Of a stretch of 64,000 nt of DNA, positions 26,913-36,014 are shown piece after piece. A model generated the notes under the pieces. The model worked only from the letters and a program-made list of their open reading frames with translations. It made no database searches and was not told the origin of the DNA. The DNA lies in contig NZ_BCUX01000009.1 of assembly GCF_001591445.1 (NCBI RefSeq), positions 184,442 to 248,441 on the forward strand. The letters run 5' to 3'. The first letter of the stretch is position 1. Every line of letters starts with the position of its first letter. The stretch is from Neobacillus drentensis NBRC 102427. Its GTDB lineage: Bacteria > Bacillota > Bacilli > Bacillales > Cytobacillaceae. The position numbers were made by a program, and so were the translations under genes.

Positions 26913-27272
26913 TTACTTGTTAATGTTTTGTTTTGCAACGTTCGCTAATTCAGCAAATGCGTTTGCATCGCTTACTGCTAATTCAGCAAGCATTTTGCGG
27001 TTTACTTCGATACCAGCAAGCTTTAAGCCATGCATTAAACGGCTGTAAGAAAGACCGTTGATACGAGCTGCTGCATTGATACGAGTAATCCATAATTTGC
27101 GGAAGTCGCGTTTTTTCTGACGACGATCGCGGAAAGCATACATTAATGATTTCATAACCTGTTGGTTAGCAACTTTATATAATGTATGTTTTGAACCGTA
27201 ATAACCTTTTGCTAATTTAAGAACTTTTTTACGACGTTTGCGCGTAACTGTACCGCCTTTTACACGTGGCAT
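26913..27272 (-). CDS. rplT: Ribosomal protein L20
   Basis: Large-subunit assembly protein; it also represses the infC operon by binding its leader RNA in B. subtilis. The 119 residues begin [20 protein letters not shown], with the basic N-terminal extension and the globular part ([19 protein letters not shown]). Last of infC-rpmI-rplT. Confidence 0.98.
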   Translation of the reverse strand: MPRVKGGTVTRKRRKKVLKLAKGYYGSKHTLYKVANQQVMKSLMYAFRDRRQKKRDFRKLWITRINAAARINGLSYSRLMHGLKLAGIEVNRKMLAELAVSDANAFAELANVAKQNINK

Positions 27273-27310
27273 TTAATTTCCCTCCAATATATAAATCGAT
27301 CACTTAATTT

Positions 27311-27511
27311 TTACTTCATGTAAGTTAACATTTGACGAATGCGTTTGAAATCACCTTTAGAAACAAGTGATGCTTTGCGAAGCTTACGCTTTGCTTTTGT
27401 AGATTTGTTAGCAAATAAGTGGCTTGTATAAGCGTGGTCACGTTTAAGTTGACCTGAACCAGTTTTCTTGAAACGCTTAGCAGCGCCACGGTGAGTTTTC
27501 ATTTTTGGCAT
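27311..27511 (-). CDS. rpmI: Ribosomal protein L35
   Basis: A 66-residue basic protein ([18 protein letters not shown]...) of the large ribosomal subunit. AGGAGG precedes the ATG. Sits 17 bp after infC and 38 bp before rplT in the conserved operon. Confidence 0.98.
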   Translation of the reverse strand: MPKMKTHRGAAKRFKKTGSGQLKRDHAYTSHLFANKSTKAKRKLRKASLVSKGDFKRIRQMLTYMK

Positions 27512-27528
27512 TTGGGATTTCCTCCTTA

Positions 27529-28047
27529 TTACTTGTCGATTTTAGGTGCTAAAACGAGGAACATGCTTCGTCCATCCATTTTAGGATGTGACTCAATGGT
27601 CGCAACTTCCTTGCACGCTTCGGAAAAACGGTCTAACACACGTTGACCAATTTCTTTATGGGTAATCGCCCGGCCCTTGAAACGGATTGAAGCTTTTACC
27701 TTGTCGCCTTTTTCTAAGAACTTAATTGCATTGCGCAACTTTGTATTAAAGTCATGCTCATCAATTGTTGGGCTGAGACGAACTTCTTTAGTGGTGATGA
27801 TTTTTTGATTCTTACGAGCTTCTTTGTCTTTCTTTTGCTGCTCGAATTTGAATTTGCCATAGTCCATAATTCTGCCGACCGGAGGCTTTGCATTTGGTGC
27901 TACAAGTACCAAATCAAGATTCACTCTTCCGGCAATCTCTAAGGCTTCAGTTTTGGTTTTAATCCCTAACTGTTCGCCATTTTGATCAATTAGGCGGATT
28001 TCGCGAGCGCGAATGCCCTCATTTAACAACATGTCTTTGCTAATAAT
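27529..28047 (-). CDS. infC: Translation initiation factor IF-3, AUU start
   Basis: Binds the 30S subunit and proofreads start-codon choice. The start is taken as ATT at 28047: GGAGGTGG lies just upstream and the product then begins (f)[20 protein letters not shown], like Bacillus and Geobacillus IF-3. The nearest ATG (28032) would remove conserved residues and has no site. Non-AUG starts let IF-3 limit its own synthesis. The 172 residues include the N domain and the C domain ([21 protein letters not shown]). [10 protein letters not shown] has Gly where many homologues have Cys or Ala. Confidence 0.95.
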   Translation of the reverse strand: MISKDMLLNEGIRAREIRLIDQNGEQLGIKTKTEALEIAGRVNLDLVLVAPNAKPPVGRIMDYGKFKFEQQKKDKEARKNQKIITTKEVRLSPTIDEHDFNTKLRNAIKFLEKGDKVKASIRFKGRAITHKEIGQRVLDRFSEACKEVATIESHPKMDGRSMFLVLAPKIDK

Positions 28048-28184
28048 TAGCCACCTCCAAGGTTTTATCACGAATACAACGTCTTGGTCAAGAAAATCTT
28101 AAAGAACCCATTTCAACCTAAACGTAGGACACCTTACTAAATTAACAGGTATTAAACTTTTCAGCCGTACTATAAGTGCACAAA

Positions 28185-28216
28185 CAAAAAAAGTGCGGAT
28201 GAATGCACCCACACTT
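28185..28216 (-). terminator. Attenuator in the infC leader
   Basis: Minus-strand hairpin AAAGTGTGGGTGC / CATCCGCACTTT followed by TTTTTG. Confidence 0.8.
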
Positions 28217-28343
28217 TACAGAACATAAGTAATGAAACCAAAAAGTTCACGTAAAACCTGCCAACTGCCAACTGCGTCAATCAGGTGAGAAGCGGGTGCT
28301 TCTTCTTTTCCCAAAAACAAGTATTCAATTTTTCACCTTAGTA
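28185..28343 (-). promoter_or_regulatory. L20-type leader RNA of infC-rpmI-rplT
   Basis: A long untranslated leader of about 290 nt precedes infC. It includes a terminator (28216-28185) with stem AAAGTG..CACTTT and a T run, and upstream pairing segments. In B. subtilis this region binds L20 to cause premature termination. The call rests on position and the terminator; I did not fold the RNA. Confidence 0.75.
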
Positions 28344-28373
28344 AATATAACATAAACAAAGACGTAATGTCAA
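28344..28373 (-). promoter_or_regulatory. sigma-A promoter of the infC operon
   Basis: TTGACA (28373-28368), 18 bp, TATATT (28349-28344) on the minus strand. Confidence 0.78.
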
Positions 28374-28445
28374 ACGAACTATTTTCTTTGACAACGGAAT
28401 TTATTTTAACAAGAAACCAAGAATTATTCAATAGATTTTTTTTGT

Positions 28446-28482
28446 AAAAAAAAGAAAGAGCGGCTAGCCCTTTCTTTCTTAA
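28446..28482 (-). terminator. Terminator of thrS
   Basis: Minus-strand stem AAGAAAGAAAGGGC / GCTCTTTCTT followed by TTTTTT. Confidence 0.84.
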
Positions 28483-28486
28483 CAAA

Positions 28487-30421
28487 TTATCCTCTTTTCA
28501 CTTCAGCTGTTATTGCTGCTAAAAACTCTGCAAATGGCTTTGTTTCTGAGTTCTGTTCACCATATTTACGAACATTGACTGCTTGGTCTTCAACTTCCTT
28601 ATCGCCAACAACTAGCATATATGGTATTTTTTGCATTTGTGCTTCACGGATTTTATAGCCGATTTTTTCATCCCGGCCATCCAACTCAACCCGTAGGCCC
28701 TCATTTTGAAGTTGCTCCTGTACCTGCTTAGCATAATCAAAGTGTGCACCTGGTGAAACTGGAATGACTTGAACCTGAACTGGAGCGAGCCATGTTGGGA
28801 ATGCTCCTTTGTATTCTTCAATTAAGAAGGCCACAAAACGTTCCATCGTTGATACAACGCCGCGGTGGATAACAACTGGACGATGCGGTTTTCCGTCCTC
28901 ACCCACATAAGTTAAATCAAAACGTTCCGGTAATAAGAAATCTAGTTGAACAGTGGAAAGTGTTTCTTCCTTACCTAAAGCAGTTTTTACTTGAACGTCC
29001 AACTTCGGACCATAGAAGGCAGCTTCCCCTTCAGCCTCATAGTAGTCAAGTCCAAGATCATCCATGGCATCCTTCAGCATACCTTGTGCTTTTTCCCACA
29101 TCGCGTCATCGTCAAAGTACTTTTCAGTATCTTGCGGGTCACGGTAGGAAAGACGGAAGGAATAGTCATTAATACCAAAGTCTTTATAAACGGCTAAAAC
29201 TAGGTTCACAACCCGTTTGAATTCATCTTTAATTTGGTCGGGACGAACAAAAATATGTGCATCATTTAAAGTCATACCACGAACACGCTGCAATCCTGAA
29301 AGTGCACCTGACATTTCATAACGATGCATTGTTCCAAGTTCGGCGATCCGAATCGGAAGCTCACGATAACTGTGAATGCTGTTCTTGTAAACCATCATAT
29401 GATGCGGGCAGTTCATTGGGCGTAGAACTAATTGTTCATTGTCCATTTCCATGACCGGAAACATGTCTTCCTGGTAATGATCCCAGTGTCCTGAAGTCTT
29501 GTATAAATCGACGCTGCCCATAATCGGAGTATAAACATGGTCATAGCCAAGACGTTGTTCTTTATCGACAATGTAACGCTCAACTACTCGGCGAATAGTT
29601 GCACCTTTTGGAAGCCATAACGGTAAGCCTTGACCTACCAATTGGTTATTAGTGAAAAGATTTAACTCTTTACCAATTTTACGATGGTCACGCTCTTTCG
29701 CTTCTTCAAGCAAGCGAAGATGCTCCGCTAAATCTTCTTTCTTAAAAAAGGCTGTTCCATACACGCGCTGAAGCATTTTATTTTTGCTGTCGCCGCGCCA
29801 ATAGGCACCCGCAATGCTCAATAGCTTAAATTCTTTGATTTTTCCAGTTGAAGGGACATGGACTCCACGGCATAGGTCAAAAAAATCGCCTTGTTCGTAA
29901 AGTGTCACGGTTTCCTCATCAGGAATCGCCTCAATTAGTTCGAGCTTGTAAGGATCTCCGGCTTCTTTAAAAAGCTGTACAGCTTCCGCACGACTTACTT
30001 CCTTGCGAACAATTTCAATATTTTCATTGACGATTCTGGCCATTTCCTTTTCAATCTTTGGCAGATCTTCTGGAGTTAATGATTCCTCAAGGTCCATATC
30101 ATAATAAAATCCACCCTCGATCACAGGCCCTACACCTAAATTCACACCAGGATAAAGTCTTCTAACAGCCTGTGCCATCAAATGGGCTGTACTGTGACGT
30201 AAAACCTCTAATGCGTCTACGGAATCAGGAACGACGATTTCTATTGAACCGTCTTCATTAATTGGACGGCGAAGATCATACAGTTGACCGTTCCATTTAC
30301 CGGCAATCGCTTTTTTCTTCAAGCCGGGGCTGATGGATGCGGCAATATCTTCCGTTGTTGTTCCACGCGGGAACTCCTTTACTGCTCCATCCGGAAACGA
30401 AATCTTTACAACGTCTGACAT
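28487..30421 (-). CDS. thrS: Threonine-tRNA ligase
   Basis: Charges tRNA-Thr and edits mischarged serine. The 644 residues from [12 protein letters not shown] show the TGS domain (1-62), the editing domain with [13 protein letters not shown] and HVPSTGKI, the class II core ([31 protein letters not shown]) and the C-terminal anticodon domain ([15 protein letters not shown]). The frame continues 138 bp upstream, but that part is T-box leader; GGAGG precedes this ATG. Confidence 0.97.
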   Translation of the reverse strand: MSDVVKISFPDGAVKEFPRGTTTEDIAASISPGLKKKAIAGKWNGQLYDLRRPINEDGSIEIVVPDSVDALEVLRHSTAHLMAQAVRRLYPGVNLGVGPVIEGGFYYDMDLEESLTPEDLPKIEKEMARIVNENIEIVRKEVSRAEAVQLFKEAGDPYKLELIEAIPDEETVTLYEQGDFFDLCRGVHVPSTGKIKEFKLLSIAGAYWRGDSKNKMLQRVYGTAFFKKEDLAEHLRLLEEAKERDHRKIGKELNLFTNNQLVGQGLPLWLPKGATIRRVVERYIVDKEQRLGYDHVYTPIMGSVDLYKTSGHWDHYQEDMFPVMEMDNEQLVLRPMNCPHHMMVYKNSIHSYRELPIRIAELGTMHRYEMSGALSGLQRVRGMTLNDAHIFVRPDQIKDEFKRVVNLVLAVYKDFGINDYSFRLSYRDPQDTEKYFDDDAMWEKAQGMLKDAMDDLGLDYYEAEGEAAFYGPKLDVQVKTALGKEETLSTVQLDFLLPERFDLTYVGEDGKPHRPVVIHRGVVSTMERFVAFLIEEYKGAFPTWLAPVQVQVIPVSPGAHFDYAKQVQEQLQNEGLRVELDGRDEKIGYKIREAQMQKIPYMLVVGDKEVEDQAVNVRKYGEQNSETKPFAEFLAAITAEVKRG

Positions 30422-30488
30422 GGTAATTCCTCCTTTGTAATTAAGCGTCCCTGGGCATTTTGCCCAGCAGATTCGCTTTTGAAAAATA

Positions 30489-30523
30489 AAAAAAACCCAT
30501 CCCTGGAAAAGGGACGAGTTTTG
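30489..30523 (-). terminator. T-box attenuator of thrS
   Basis: Minus-strand hairpin AAACTCGTCCC / GGGATGGGTTT followed by TTTTTATTTTT. Confidence 0.87.
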
Positions 30524-30765
30524 ATAAACACGTGGTTCCACCCAATTTTTCATTTCCAACTGTTGACCCCTTGAAAATGACTTTGGTCTGTTAACGGTCG
30601 ATAGCCGTCAACAATTACTAACCTCATGATCCCATGAAGCGTTCACTGCTGAAGTTTAAAGGTGGTAAGTATTATTTTCGTGTTAGGAGGCTTTCAGCCC
30701 TGTCCTCCCTCTCTAGAAACCGTAAAAAATACTGTTATCCTTATCAATACTTTTGCTATGAATAT
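30489..30765 (-). promoter_or_regulatory. T-box leader, tRNA-Thr specific
   Basis: The minus strand has the T-box GGGTGGAACCACG (complement 30531-30543) before the thrS attenuator. In stem I, ATACTTACCACC offers ACC (30666-30664), a threonine codon followed by A, as specifier. The specifier was assigned by eye, without folding. Confidence 0.9.
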
Positions 30766-30777
30766 TCTATGTAGAGT

Positions 30778-30806
30778 ATTATAATGATTAATTTTTTAAA
30801 AATCAA
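30778..30806 (-). promoter_or_regulatory. sigma-A promoter of thrS
   Basis: TTGATT (30806-30801), 17 bp, TATAAT (30783-30778) on the minus strand. Confidence 0.8.
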
Positions 30807-30850
30807 GGGATATTGACCTAATAAGACAAATTTTCACACTATTCCTCAAC

Positions 30851-31729
30851 TTAAGCATGATTTTCCGAAGAATCATTAGTTTCCAACCACTTATGAACCT
30901 CTCGTAAAGCAGCAAAAGATTTAATCGTTACTCGTTCTTCAAAGATGTTTTTGATGGTCCGAACTAATGGTTCATCTGGATCCTTTGTATACAGAAAAAT
31001 AGTTGTTGGCGCAAGCGATAAAAGTGGTGCAATCGAAGCGGAATCGACGTAGACAGGATGATTAACAAGTAACTTCCGGTCAATCAATCTGATTAATTCA
31101 GCTCTTTTCATCTCCACAAATTGTTCATTATAAAAGGTGATTTCCTCGTCAAATAACAAATGGAGAACGTCCATTTTGGGTTCTCGATTAATTAAAAAGT
31201 CCCTGAGCATTTGCACAAACATTTGATACTCTTGCTCCATTTTATATTCATCAATGGCAACCTCAACATACCCTTCCAGCAGCTGGAGGTATGGCCGCAA
31301 GCGAAATTTTAGAAATGAGTCAAACGAAAATGAAATATTTTCTTGAAAAATGTGCTCTATGGCTGCTCTAATAGGCGGCTCTTCGTTTGTATCCTTCAAA
31401 AAAACAGTTAAATCCTTTCTTTGACCTTCTAGAATTGAATAGATTATCTCCATTATTTGTTGTTGTACTTCCAGATCCTCATAAAAAAATTGATTTTTCA
31501 ATATTTCCCGAAACCAATCATCACGTTTTATGCTCGTAATAAATTCGTAAAATGCCTTTTTAACCATAGTAGAAATTTCAATGGAAAGGAAGCTGCCTAA
31601 AAATTTTACTATATGTTGATCTTCAATTAGAAGAATAGTTTCTTTATCATGATTATTTGGTAAGTACTTCAGCAAGTGGTTATAAAACTTTTGTGCCTCC
31701 AGCTTGCTTTGGAAGATGATTTCCGCCAA
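30851..31729 (-). CDS. ytxC: Putative sporulation protein YtxC
   Basis: A 292-residue soluble protein of the YtxC family found in spore formers; molecular role unknown. It begins at TTG with GGGGGGAT upstream (MAEIIFQSKLEAQKFYNHLL). The C-terminal half has ITFYNEQFVEMKRAELIRLI and a TIFLYTKD segment typical of the family. Between thrS and dnaI as in B. subtilis. Confidence 0.85.
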   Translation of the reverse strand: MAEIIFQSKLEAQKFYNHLLKYLPNNHDKETILLIEDQHIVKFLGSFLSIEISTMVKKAFYEFITSIKRDDWFREILKNQFFYEDLEVQQQIMEIIYSILEGQRKDLTVFLKDTNEEPPIRAAIEHIFQENISFSFDSFLKFRLRPYLQLLEGYVEVAIDEYKMEQEYQMFVQMLRDFLINREPKMDVLHLLFDEEITFYNEQFVEMKRAELIRLIDRKLLVNHPVYVDSASIAPLLSLAPTTIFLYTKDPDEPLVRTIKNIFEERVTIKSFAALREVHKWLETNDSSENHA

Positions 31730-31832
31730 CCAAATCCCCCCTTTATGCCAATCTTTGTATTAATATATATGGGGGACTTGCTTAAAATAGAAGCTAGCAA
31801 CCGTCGCTTTTGTTATTTACGGAAAAAAAGTC

Positions 31833-31868
31833 AAAAAAAAAAGACTGCTGACCTTTTTTCAGCAATCT
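31833..31868 (-). terminator. Terminator of nrdR-dnaB-dnaI
   Basis: Minus-strand stem ATTGCTGA / TCAGCAGT followed by a run of nine T. Confidence 0.85.
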
Positions 31869-31883
31869 GGAACACCCTTTTAA

Positions 31884-32810
31884 TTACCGTCTGTTTGGAC
31901 CATCGACCATCACTGGCACACTTAGGGACCTAATTCTCTCCATGATCCGTCGTGCTTTCATCTTCTCTTCTTCACCCCGTTGGCTGTATGTTAAATGATG
32001 CTCCAGCTCTGGAAAATTAAAATTAGAGGTAAAAAATGTCGGCAGGCTTTCGAGCATGCGGAATTGCAAAATTGGGCCTAAAACTTCATCCCTTGTCCAG
32101 CTTGATACTGCTTCTGCACCAATATCATCAAGCATTAAGATGGGTTCTCTTTTTAATGCCTCGATTTTTTCATTTAATGTGGAATCAGCGATTGAGCTTT
32201 TCATTTCCCTCAAAAGTTCAGGAACATAAACAATCATCGAAGAAATCTGTTTTTTAGCCAATTCATTGGCAATTGCTCCTAATAAATAAGACTTCCCAAC
32301 CCCGAATTTCCCGTAAAGATAGAGACCTTTTGGTTTTTTACCATCTTCATAATTCATTAAGAAGGTTGCCGCCTTGTCACCGGCATCGAGTCTGCCCGAG
32401 TCACCCTCAAAGTCTTCAAAGGTGGCTTCAAGTATGTCTCTTGGTACATATAAACTTTTAATGAGTTTTTCATTTTTCTTCTTTTCATCTGCCATGACTT
32501 TTCGAGGACAGCGTTTATAAACAACATCAATGGAGTTTCGTGATAAAACCAAATCCGGGTGATACCCCTTCATGAAATTGATACAACCAGCCAAGCTTTC
32601 ACATTTGTTACAATCCTTGCTTTGGTTTGAATACTCATACAGCTTGCTCATGCTTTTATCGATCATCATTTGATCGATTTCATTTTGATGTTTATCTAAA
32701 AAGGCCTTTATATCCGAATTTTCGAGGACTTGCCTGCGTTGTTGTTCATAGCGTTTTTGAAAGTTTTCATTAGAAGCCAATCTTTTCAAGGTACGATTAA
32801 TTTTTTCCAA
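31884..32810 (-). CDS. dnaI: Primosomal protein DnaI (helicase loader)
   Basis: AAA+ ATPase that loads the replicative helicase DnaC with DnaB and DnaD. The 308 residues begin at TTG (MEKINRTLKRLASN). A zinc-binding N-terminal cluster (CNKCESLAGC, H, C) spans about 68-105; Walker A LYGKFGVGKSYLL is near 164, Walker B ILMLDDIGAE near 227, and TSNFNFPELEHHL is the sensor region. It lies 13 bp after dnaB. Confidence 0.95.
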   Translation of the reverse strand: MEKINRTLKRLASNENFQKRYEQQRRQVLENSDIKAFLDKHQNEIDQMMIDKSMSKLYEYSNQSKDCNKCESLAGCINFMKGYHPDLVLSRNSIDVVYKRCPRKVMADEKKKNEKLIKSLYVPRDILEATFEDFEGDSGRLDAGDKAATFLMNYEDGKKPKGLYLYGKFGVGKSYLLGAIANELAKKQISSMIVYVPELLREMKSSIADSTLNEKIEALKREPILMLDDIGAEAVSSWTRDEVLGPILQFRMLESLPTFFTSNFNFPELEHHLTYSQRGEEEKMKARRIMERIRSLSVPVMVDGPNRR

Positions 32811-32823
32811 ATGTGGTCACCCC

Positions 32824-34212
32824 CTATTTGCGAAACGCTTTTAGTTTTTCTTCAATTGCGCGTTTTTTCGCTTCTACTTCACTGGTGTTACCTTGCGAAG
32901 GGTCTTTTCCTGCTTCTTTCGAACTGTCATCGAACCAATCAGGAATTAACTCGGTCCGAATTGGTTTTTTATTTGTCGACCGATTTGTTTTTTTACTTTC
33001 GGTCACCTTTTGTTCCTCATTCCTTGCGAGTTCCATCGCTTCCTTCACCGTTTTCACTTTTTTTCTCGCCCAATGACTGGCAATTGACTCCACAAAGCCC
33101 TTAGTAAATTTCATGTCTGTTTTTCTCATTGCCACCTCAATTAAAACATTTACCACACCTGGAGGCAGTTTATATTTAATCATAATCTCTTCTAAGGTTT
33201 TCAAATTAGCATTTGAAGGTTCAACGCCCCCAGATAACTCTTTAAAAACGATGAGCGGCGTCGTCGTTTCATATGAGCGGATTAATTTTTCCTCCGGGGT
33301 TTTCGGCTCGGTTAATTGTGTTTGATGGACAATCGGCTGCGTTCGGTTAATCAAACTCGGAAGTTGGTCGTAATTGACAAATTGATACCAATCACGAGCT
33401 CCCTTTCTCAAATCCTCAATATCAATTTCTTCGTGCTCATTAATGGCACCTAAGATAAAATTTTTCATTTCGATTGCGTCTATTTGGTACAAAAATGCGA
33501 GATTACTAATCACATTTTTCACTTTGGGCGTGAGCGCTTTTTTGGGAACAAGCGATTCATTTAGCCCCGCTGTTAACAAATCAAAATCAAACAGGTCGAC
33601 ACCAATTTGGATGGGACTCGGTTCCGTTCGACCGATAAACTGTTGATTTTCTTCCTCTTGTAGTTCCTCCGAAAGACCTTGAATATATTGCATACTGCCT
33701 GGTGCTCCTGATGAAAATACGTCCTGAAAGGCCTTAGTAACCTCTACATACTCGCCTTCACTTGGCTTTTGTTGATCACTAAAAAACCGTTTCAGACGGG
33801 AAAAATGGGTTTTTCCAATTTTTCGATATAAATAAATATTTAACATTCCATCTAAAAAGAATTGCTCCGGACTTAATGGCGGATGGAGTTCATAGATAAA
33901 AGACCGTCCTCCTTCATCCGTTTTGACACGAGTCTTTAATAATCCAATGCCCTCTAGCTTTAATCTTGCTTCATAAATATCCTTTAAGTTCAACTCTAAG
34001 AGATTCATCAATAGATGGTGTGTGGATGACTCAGACCAGAGACGATTTTCCTCTATCTCCGCCCAGAGAGTCATATACAAGCTAAAGCAAGTTGATCCAA
34101 TCAAGGGCTGATATAATAACGTTAGCACTTTGCGATCATACTCATGCAGCAGCCCGTCTGATGCAACTTTATAGCGATCGATAGGGAGAATTTCCTGCCA
34201 ATGCTGCGCCAT
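32824..34212 (-). CDS. dnaB: Replication initiation and membrane attachment protein DnaB
   Basis: Gram-positive DnaB, not the helicase: it recruits DnaI and the helicase to oriC and to restart sites and links them to the membrane. The 462 residues from MAQHWQEILPIDRYKV contain two DnaB/DnaD-type regions (about 10-190 and 300-420; the second ends YKLPPGVVNVLIEVAMRK). A basic, Lys-rich tail follows. The upstream frame to 34260 lacks a good site. Part of nrdR-dnaB-dnaI. Confidence 0.93.
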   Translation of the reverse strand: MAQHWQEILPIDRYKVASDGLLHEYDRKVLTLLYQPLIGSTCFSLYMTLWAEIEENRLWSESSTHHLLMNLLELNLKDIYEARLKLEGIGLLKTRVKTDEGGRSFIYELHPPLSPEQFFLDGMLNIYLYRKIGKTHFSRLKRFFSDQQKPSEGEYVEVTKAFQDVFSSGAPGSMQYIQGLSEELQEEENQQFIGRTEPSPIQIGVDLFDFDLLTAGLNESLVPKKALTPKVKNVISNLAFLYQIDAIEMKNFILGAINEHEEIDIEDLRKGARDWYQFVNYDQLPSLINRTQPIVHQTQLTEPKTPEEKLIRSYETTTPLIVFKELSGGVEPSNANLKTLEEIMIKYKLPPGVVNVLIEVAMRKTDMKFTKGFVESIASHWARKKVKTVKEAMELARNEEQKVTESKKTNRSTNKKPIRTELIPDWFDDSSKEAGKDPSQGNTSEVEAKKRAIEEKLKAFRK

Positions 34213-34267
34213 AATAATCCAACCTTTCCTCTCGTACAAGTCAAAAAGAGCCAAAAACACTTAGCTC

Positions 34268-34729
34268 TTAAGATTTTTCTTTTTTGATTAGTTCTTTTAA
34301 TTCATCAATAAAAACATTAATATCTTTAAACTGACGGTAAACGGATGCAAATCTTACATAGGCGACTTCGTCGACATGTGCCAGTCTATCCATGACCATT
34401 TCACCGATCGCTTCACTTTTAATTTCTGAAATACCCTGACTGCGCAGATCCTTTTCTACACCATGCGTAATATCTTCTAATTCCTTTAAGGCAACAGGGC
34501 GCTTCTCACATGCCTTGATCAAGCCACGTAATATTTTATCACGGCTAAACTCTTCTCTGGTGCCTTCTTTTTTGACTACAATTAGCGGGATTTCTTCGAT
34601 CTTCTCAAACGTAGTAAAACGATATCCGCATTCTTCACATTCACGTCTCCTACGAGTGGCCCGACCTTCATCAACAGGTCGAGAATCGAGGACACGTGTA
34701 CCATAATTTTGACAAGAAGGGCATTTCAT
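34268..34729 (-). CDS. nrdR: Ribonucleotide reductase repressor NrdR
   Basis: Represses ribonucleotide reductase genes in response to dATP/ATP. The 153 residues start with the zinc ribbon [16 protein letters not shown] and [12 protein letters not shown], followed by the ATP-cone domain ([20 protein letters not shown]). First gene of the nrdR-dnaB-dnaI group, 55 bp before dnaB. Confidence 0.97.
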   Translation of the reverse strand: MKCPSCQNYGTRVLDSRPVDEGRATRRRRECEECGYRFTTFEKIEEIPLIVVKKEGTREEFSRDKILRGLIKACEKRPVALKELEDITHGVEKDLRSQGISEIKSEAIGEMVMDRLAHVDEVAYVRFASVYRQFKDINVFIDELKELIKKEKS

Positions 34730-34819
34730 TTGTAATCCACTCCAAATCTACACTGTACTTCCGAACAAAACGCTTACTTTCATCTTATAAAAAAGAATAT
34801 CTTTATACAAGTAGAAGTA

Positions 34820-35209
34820 TTAGGAGTTTTTTATTCCTATAAAGTTATGTAATTGATTAATTCGCTCGTAATATGAAATAATCCGCTTTTTTAAATCGGG
34901 ATAGGTGCCGAGTAAGGAAAATTTTTCAGATGAAATATTAAAATCTACCGCAGTTTCCATTGGTTTTACAGCTACAATAGTAACAATCAGGAAGCAGGGT
35001 ATAGGTTTACTGACTTCGACAGCAATTTCTCCATGTTCTTTAGAAACCGTCGTGACCCGGCAATCGGCATCTTCATGAAATAGTTTTTCTACAGCTGCAA
35101 ATAATTGATTATACTTCGCCTTATAATAATGTGTTTTTAAGGAATCATCTTTGATTTGATCTGAAGTCTCTAATTGCTTTTTAAACCGAACAAATAAGTT
35201 ATCTAACAT
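34820..35209 (-). CDS. Conserved protein of unknown function
   Basis: A 129-residue cytosolic protein (MLDNLFVRFKKQLETSDQIK...) that I do not recognise by name. It has an N-terminal helical part and a beta-rich C-terminal part (GEIAVEVSKPIPCFLIVTIVAVK). It lies between speD and nrdR, where B. subtilis has no gene as far as I recall. The ORF has a CTATG start context with a weak ribosome site. It appears to be a single-gene unit between the speD terminator and nrdR. Confidence 0.7.
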   Translation of the reverse strand: MLDNLFVRFKKQLETSDQIKDDSLKTHYYKAKYNQLFAAVEKLFHEDADCRVTTVSKEHGEIAVEVSKPIPCFLIVTIVAVKPMETAVDFNISSEKFSLLGTYPDLKKRIISYYERINQLHNFIGIKNS

Positions 35210-35276
35210 AGCTATAGTATTCCTCCCGTGATGTAAGCTTTGGTCTTATTGTACAACATTTAGCTAGAAAATATAA

Positions 35277-35306
35277 AAAGAGGTGTATATTAAGATACAC
35301 CTCTTT
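35277..35306 (-). terminator. Terminator of speD
   Basis: Minus-strand stem AAAGAGGTGTAT / ATACACCTCTTT followed by TTATAT. Confidence 0.85.
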
Positions 35307-35326
35307 GCTAATTATTTTTAAAGTGA

Positions 35327-35701
35327 CTATAAAACCTTTGCCTGTTTTACTTGAACTGGACCCATGCCTCGTGGAATTTCAATATTTTCACGTATCTCGG
35401 CATTTAATGCTTTAGCTATATATTCAGCTGCAACATTAGGATTTAAATCGCCGCATGTGTATACATCAATGCTGGCATATCCATGTTCAGGGAAGCTATG
35501 AATGGTAAGATGCGATTCAGAAATAATTACTACACCACTCACACCTTGGGGAGCAAATTTATGAAATGCTACCTCACGGATTTCCGCTCCAGATCTAAGA
35601 GCTGCTTCAACAAAAGTTGTTTCAATAAAATTCAAATCATTTAATTTTTCAAAGTCGCATCCCCATAGTTCTGAGATTACGTGACGTCCCATTGTTTCCA
35701 T
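35327..35701 (-). CDS. speD: S-adenosylmethionine decarboxylase proenzyme
   Basis: Makes decarboxylated SAM, the aminopropyl donor for spermidine. The 124 residues start [17 protein letters not shown], matching the Bacillus enzyme. Self-cleavage is expected between Glu and Ser in [17 protein letters not shown], giving the pyruvoyl group at Ser63. An in-frame ATG 6 bp upstream is possible, but the GGGGG site is 9 nt from the chosen ATG and only 3 from the other. A long leader precedes it. Confidence 0.93.
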   Translation of the reverse strand: METMGRHVISELWGCDFEKLNDLNFIETTFVEAALRSGAEIREVAFHKFAPQGVSGVVIISESHLTIHSFPEHGYASIDVYTCGDLNPNVAAEYIAKALNAEIRENIEIPRGMGPVQVKQAKVL

Positions 35702-35732
35702 ATTCATTTTCCCCCTTTAACCATTTTGTTCT

Positions 35733-35839
35733 TTCTTGAAATCCTGTTGTTGCTGGTACCTGAATAACTACCACGGGGGAAAGTTAGTCCAGAGAGGTCC
35801 TAACCCTTTAAGTAATTACTAGCTACCTAATTTCAAGAA
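35733..35839 (-). promoter_or_regulatory. Structured leader upstream of speD
   Basis: TTCTTGAAAT (35839-35830) can pair with ATTTCAAGAA (35742-35733) to close a region of about 90 nt that contains inner pairing GTTAG / CTAAC and GGTACC. No T-run terminator follows. It matches no riboswitch class I can name; it may be a leader for translational control. Confidence 0.45.
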
Positions 35840-35852
35840 GTTCACGATGACT

Positions 35853-35881
35853 AGTATACTTTGTTTATATTTGTTTTGCAA
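35853..35881 (-). promoter_or_regulatory. sigma-A promoter of speD
   Basis: TTGCAA (35881-35876), 17 bp, TATACT (35858-35853) on the minus strand. This gives a leader of about 145 nt. Confidence 0.72.
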
Positions 35882-35985
35882 CCTATCAAAATTAATCATT
35901 ATATTTTAATGGTGTAACAAACATCGATAGGCATTTTCCATTTTATAATTCAAAATCTATTCTATGCTAAAAACACAAAGAGGGC

Positions 35986-36012
35986 ACAAAAAAAGCTGTC
36001 ATCCGACAGCGT
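35986..36012 (-). terminator. Terminator of gapB
   Basis: Minus-strand stem AACGCTGTC / GACAGCTTT followed by TTTTG, adjacent to the gapB stop. Confidence 0.78.
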
Positions 36013-36014
36013 TT

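Noticed and set aside
30422..30559. Longer N-terminus for ThrS
   Set aside because: This stretch is T-box leader and attenuator sequence; a strong ribosome site precedes the ATG at 30421.
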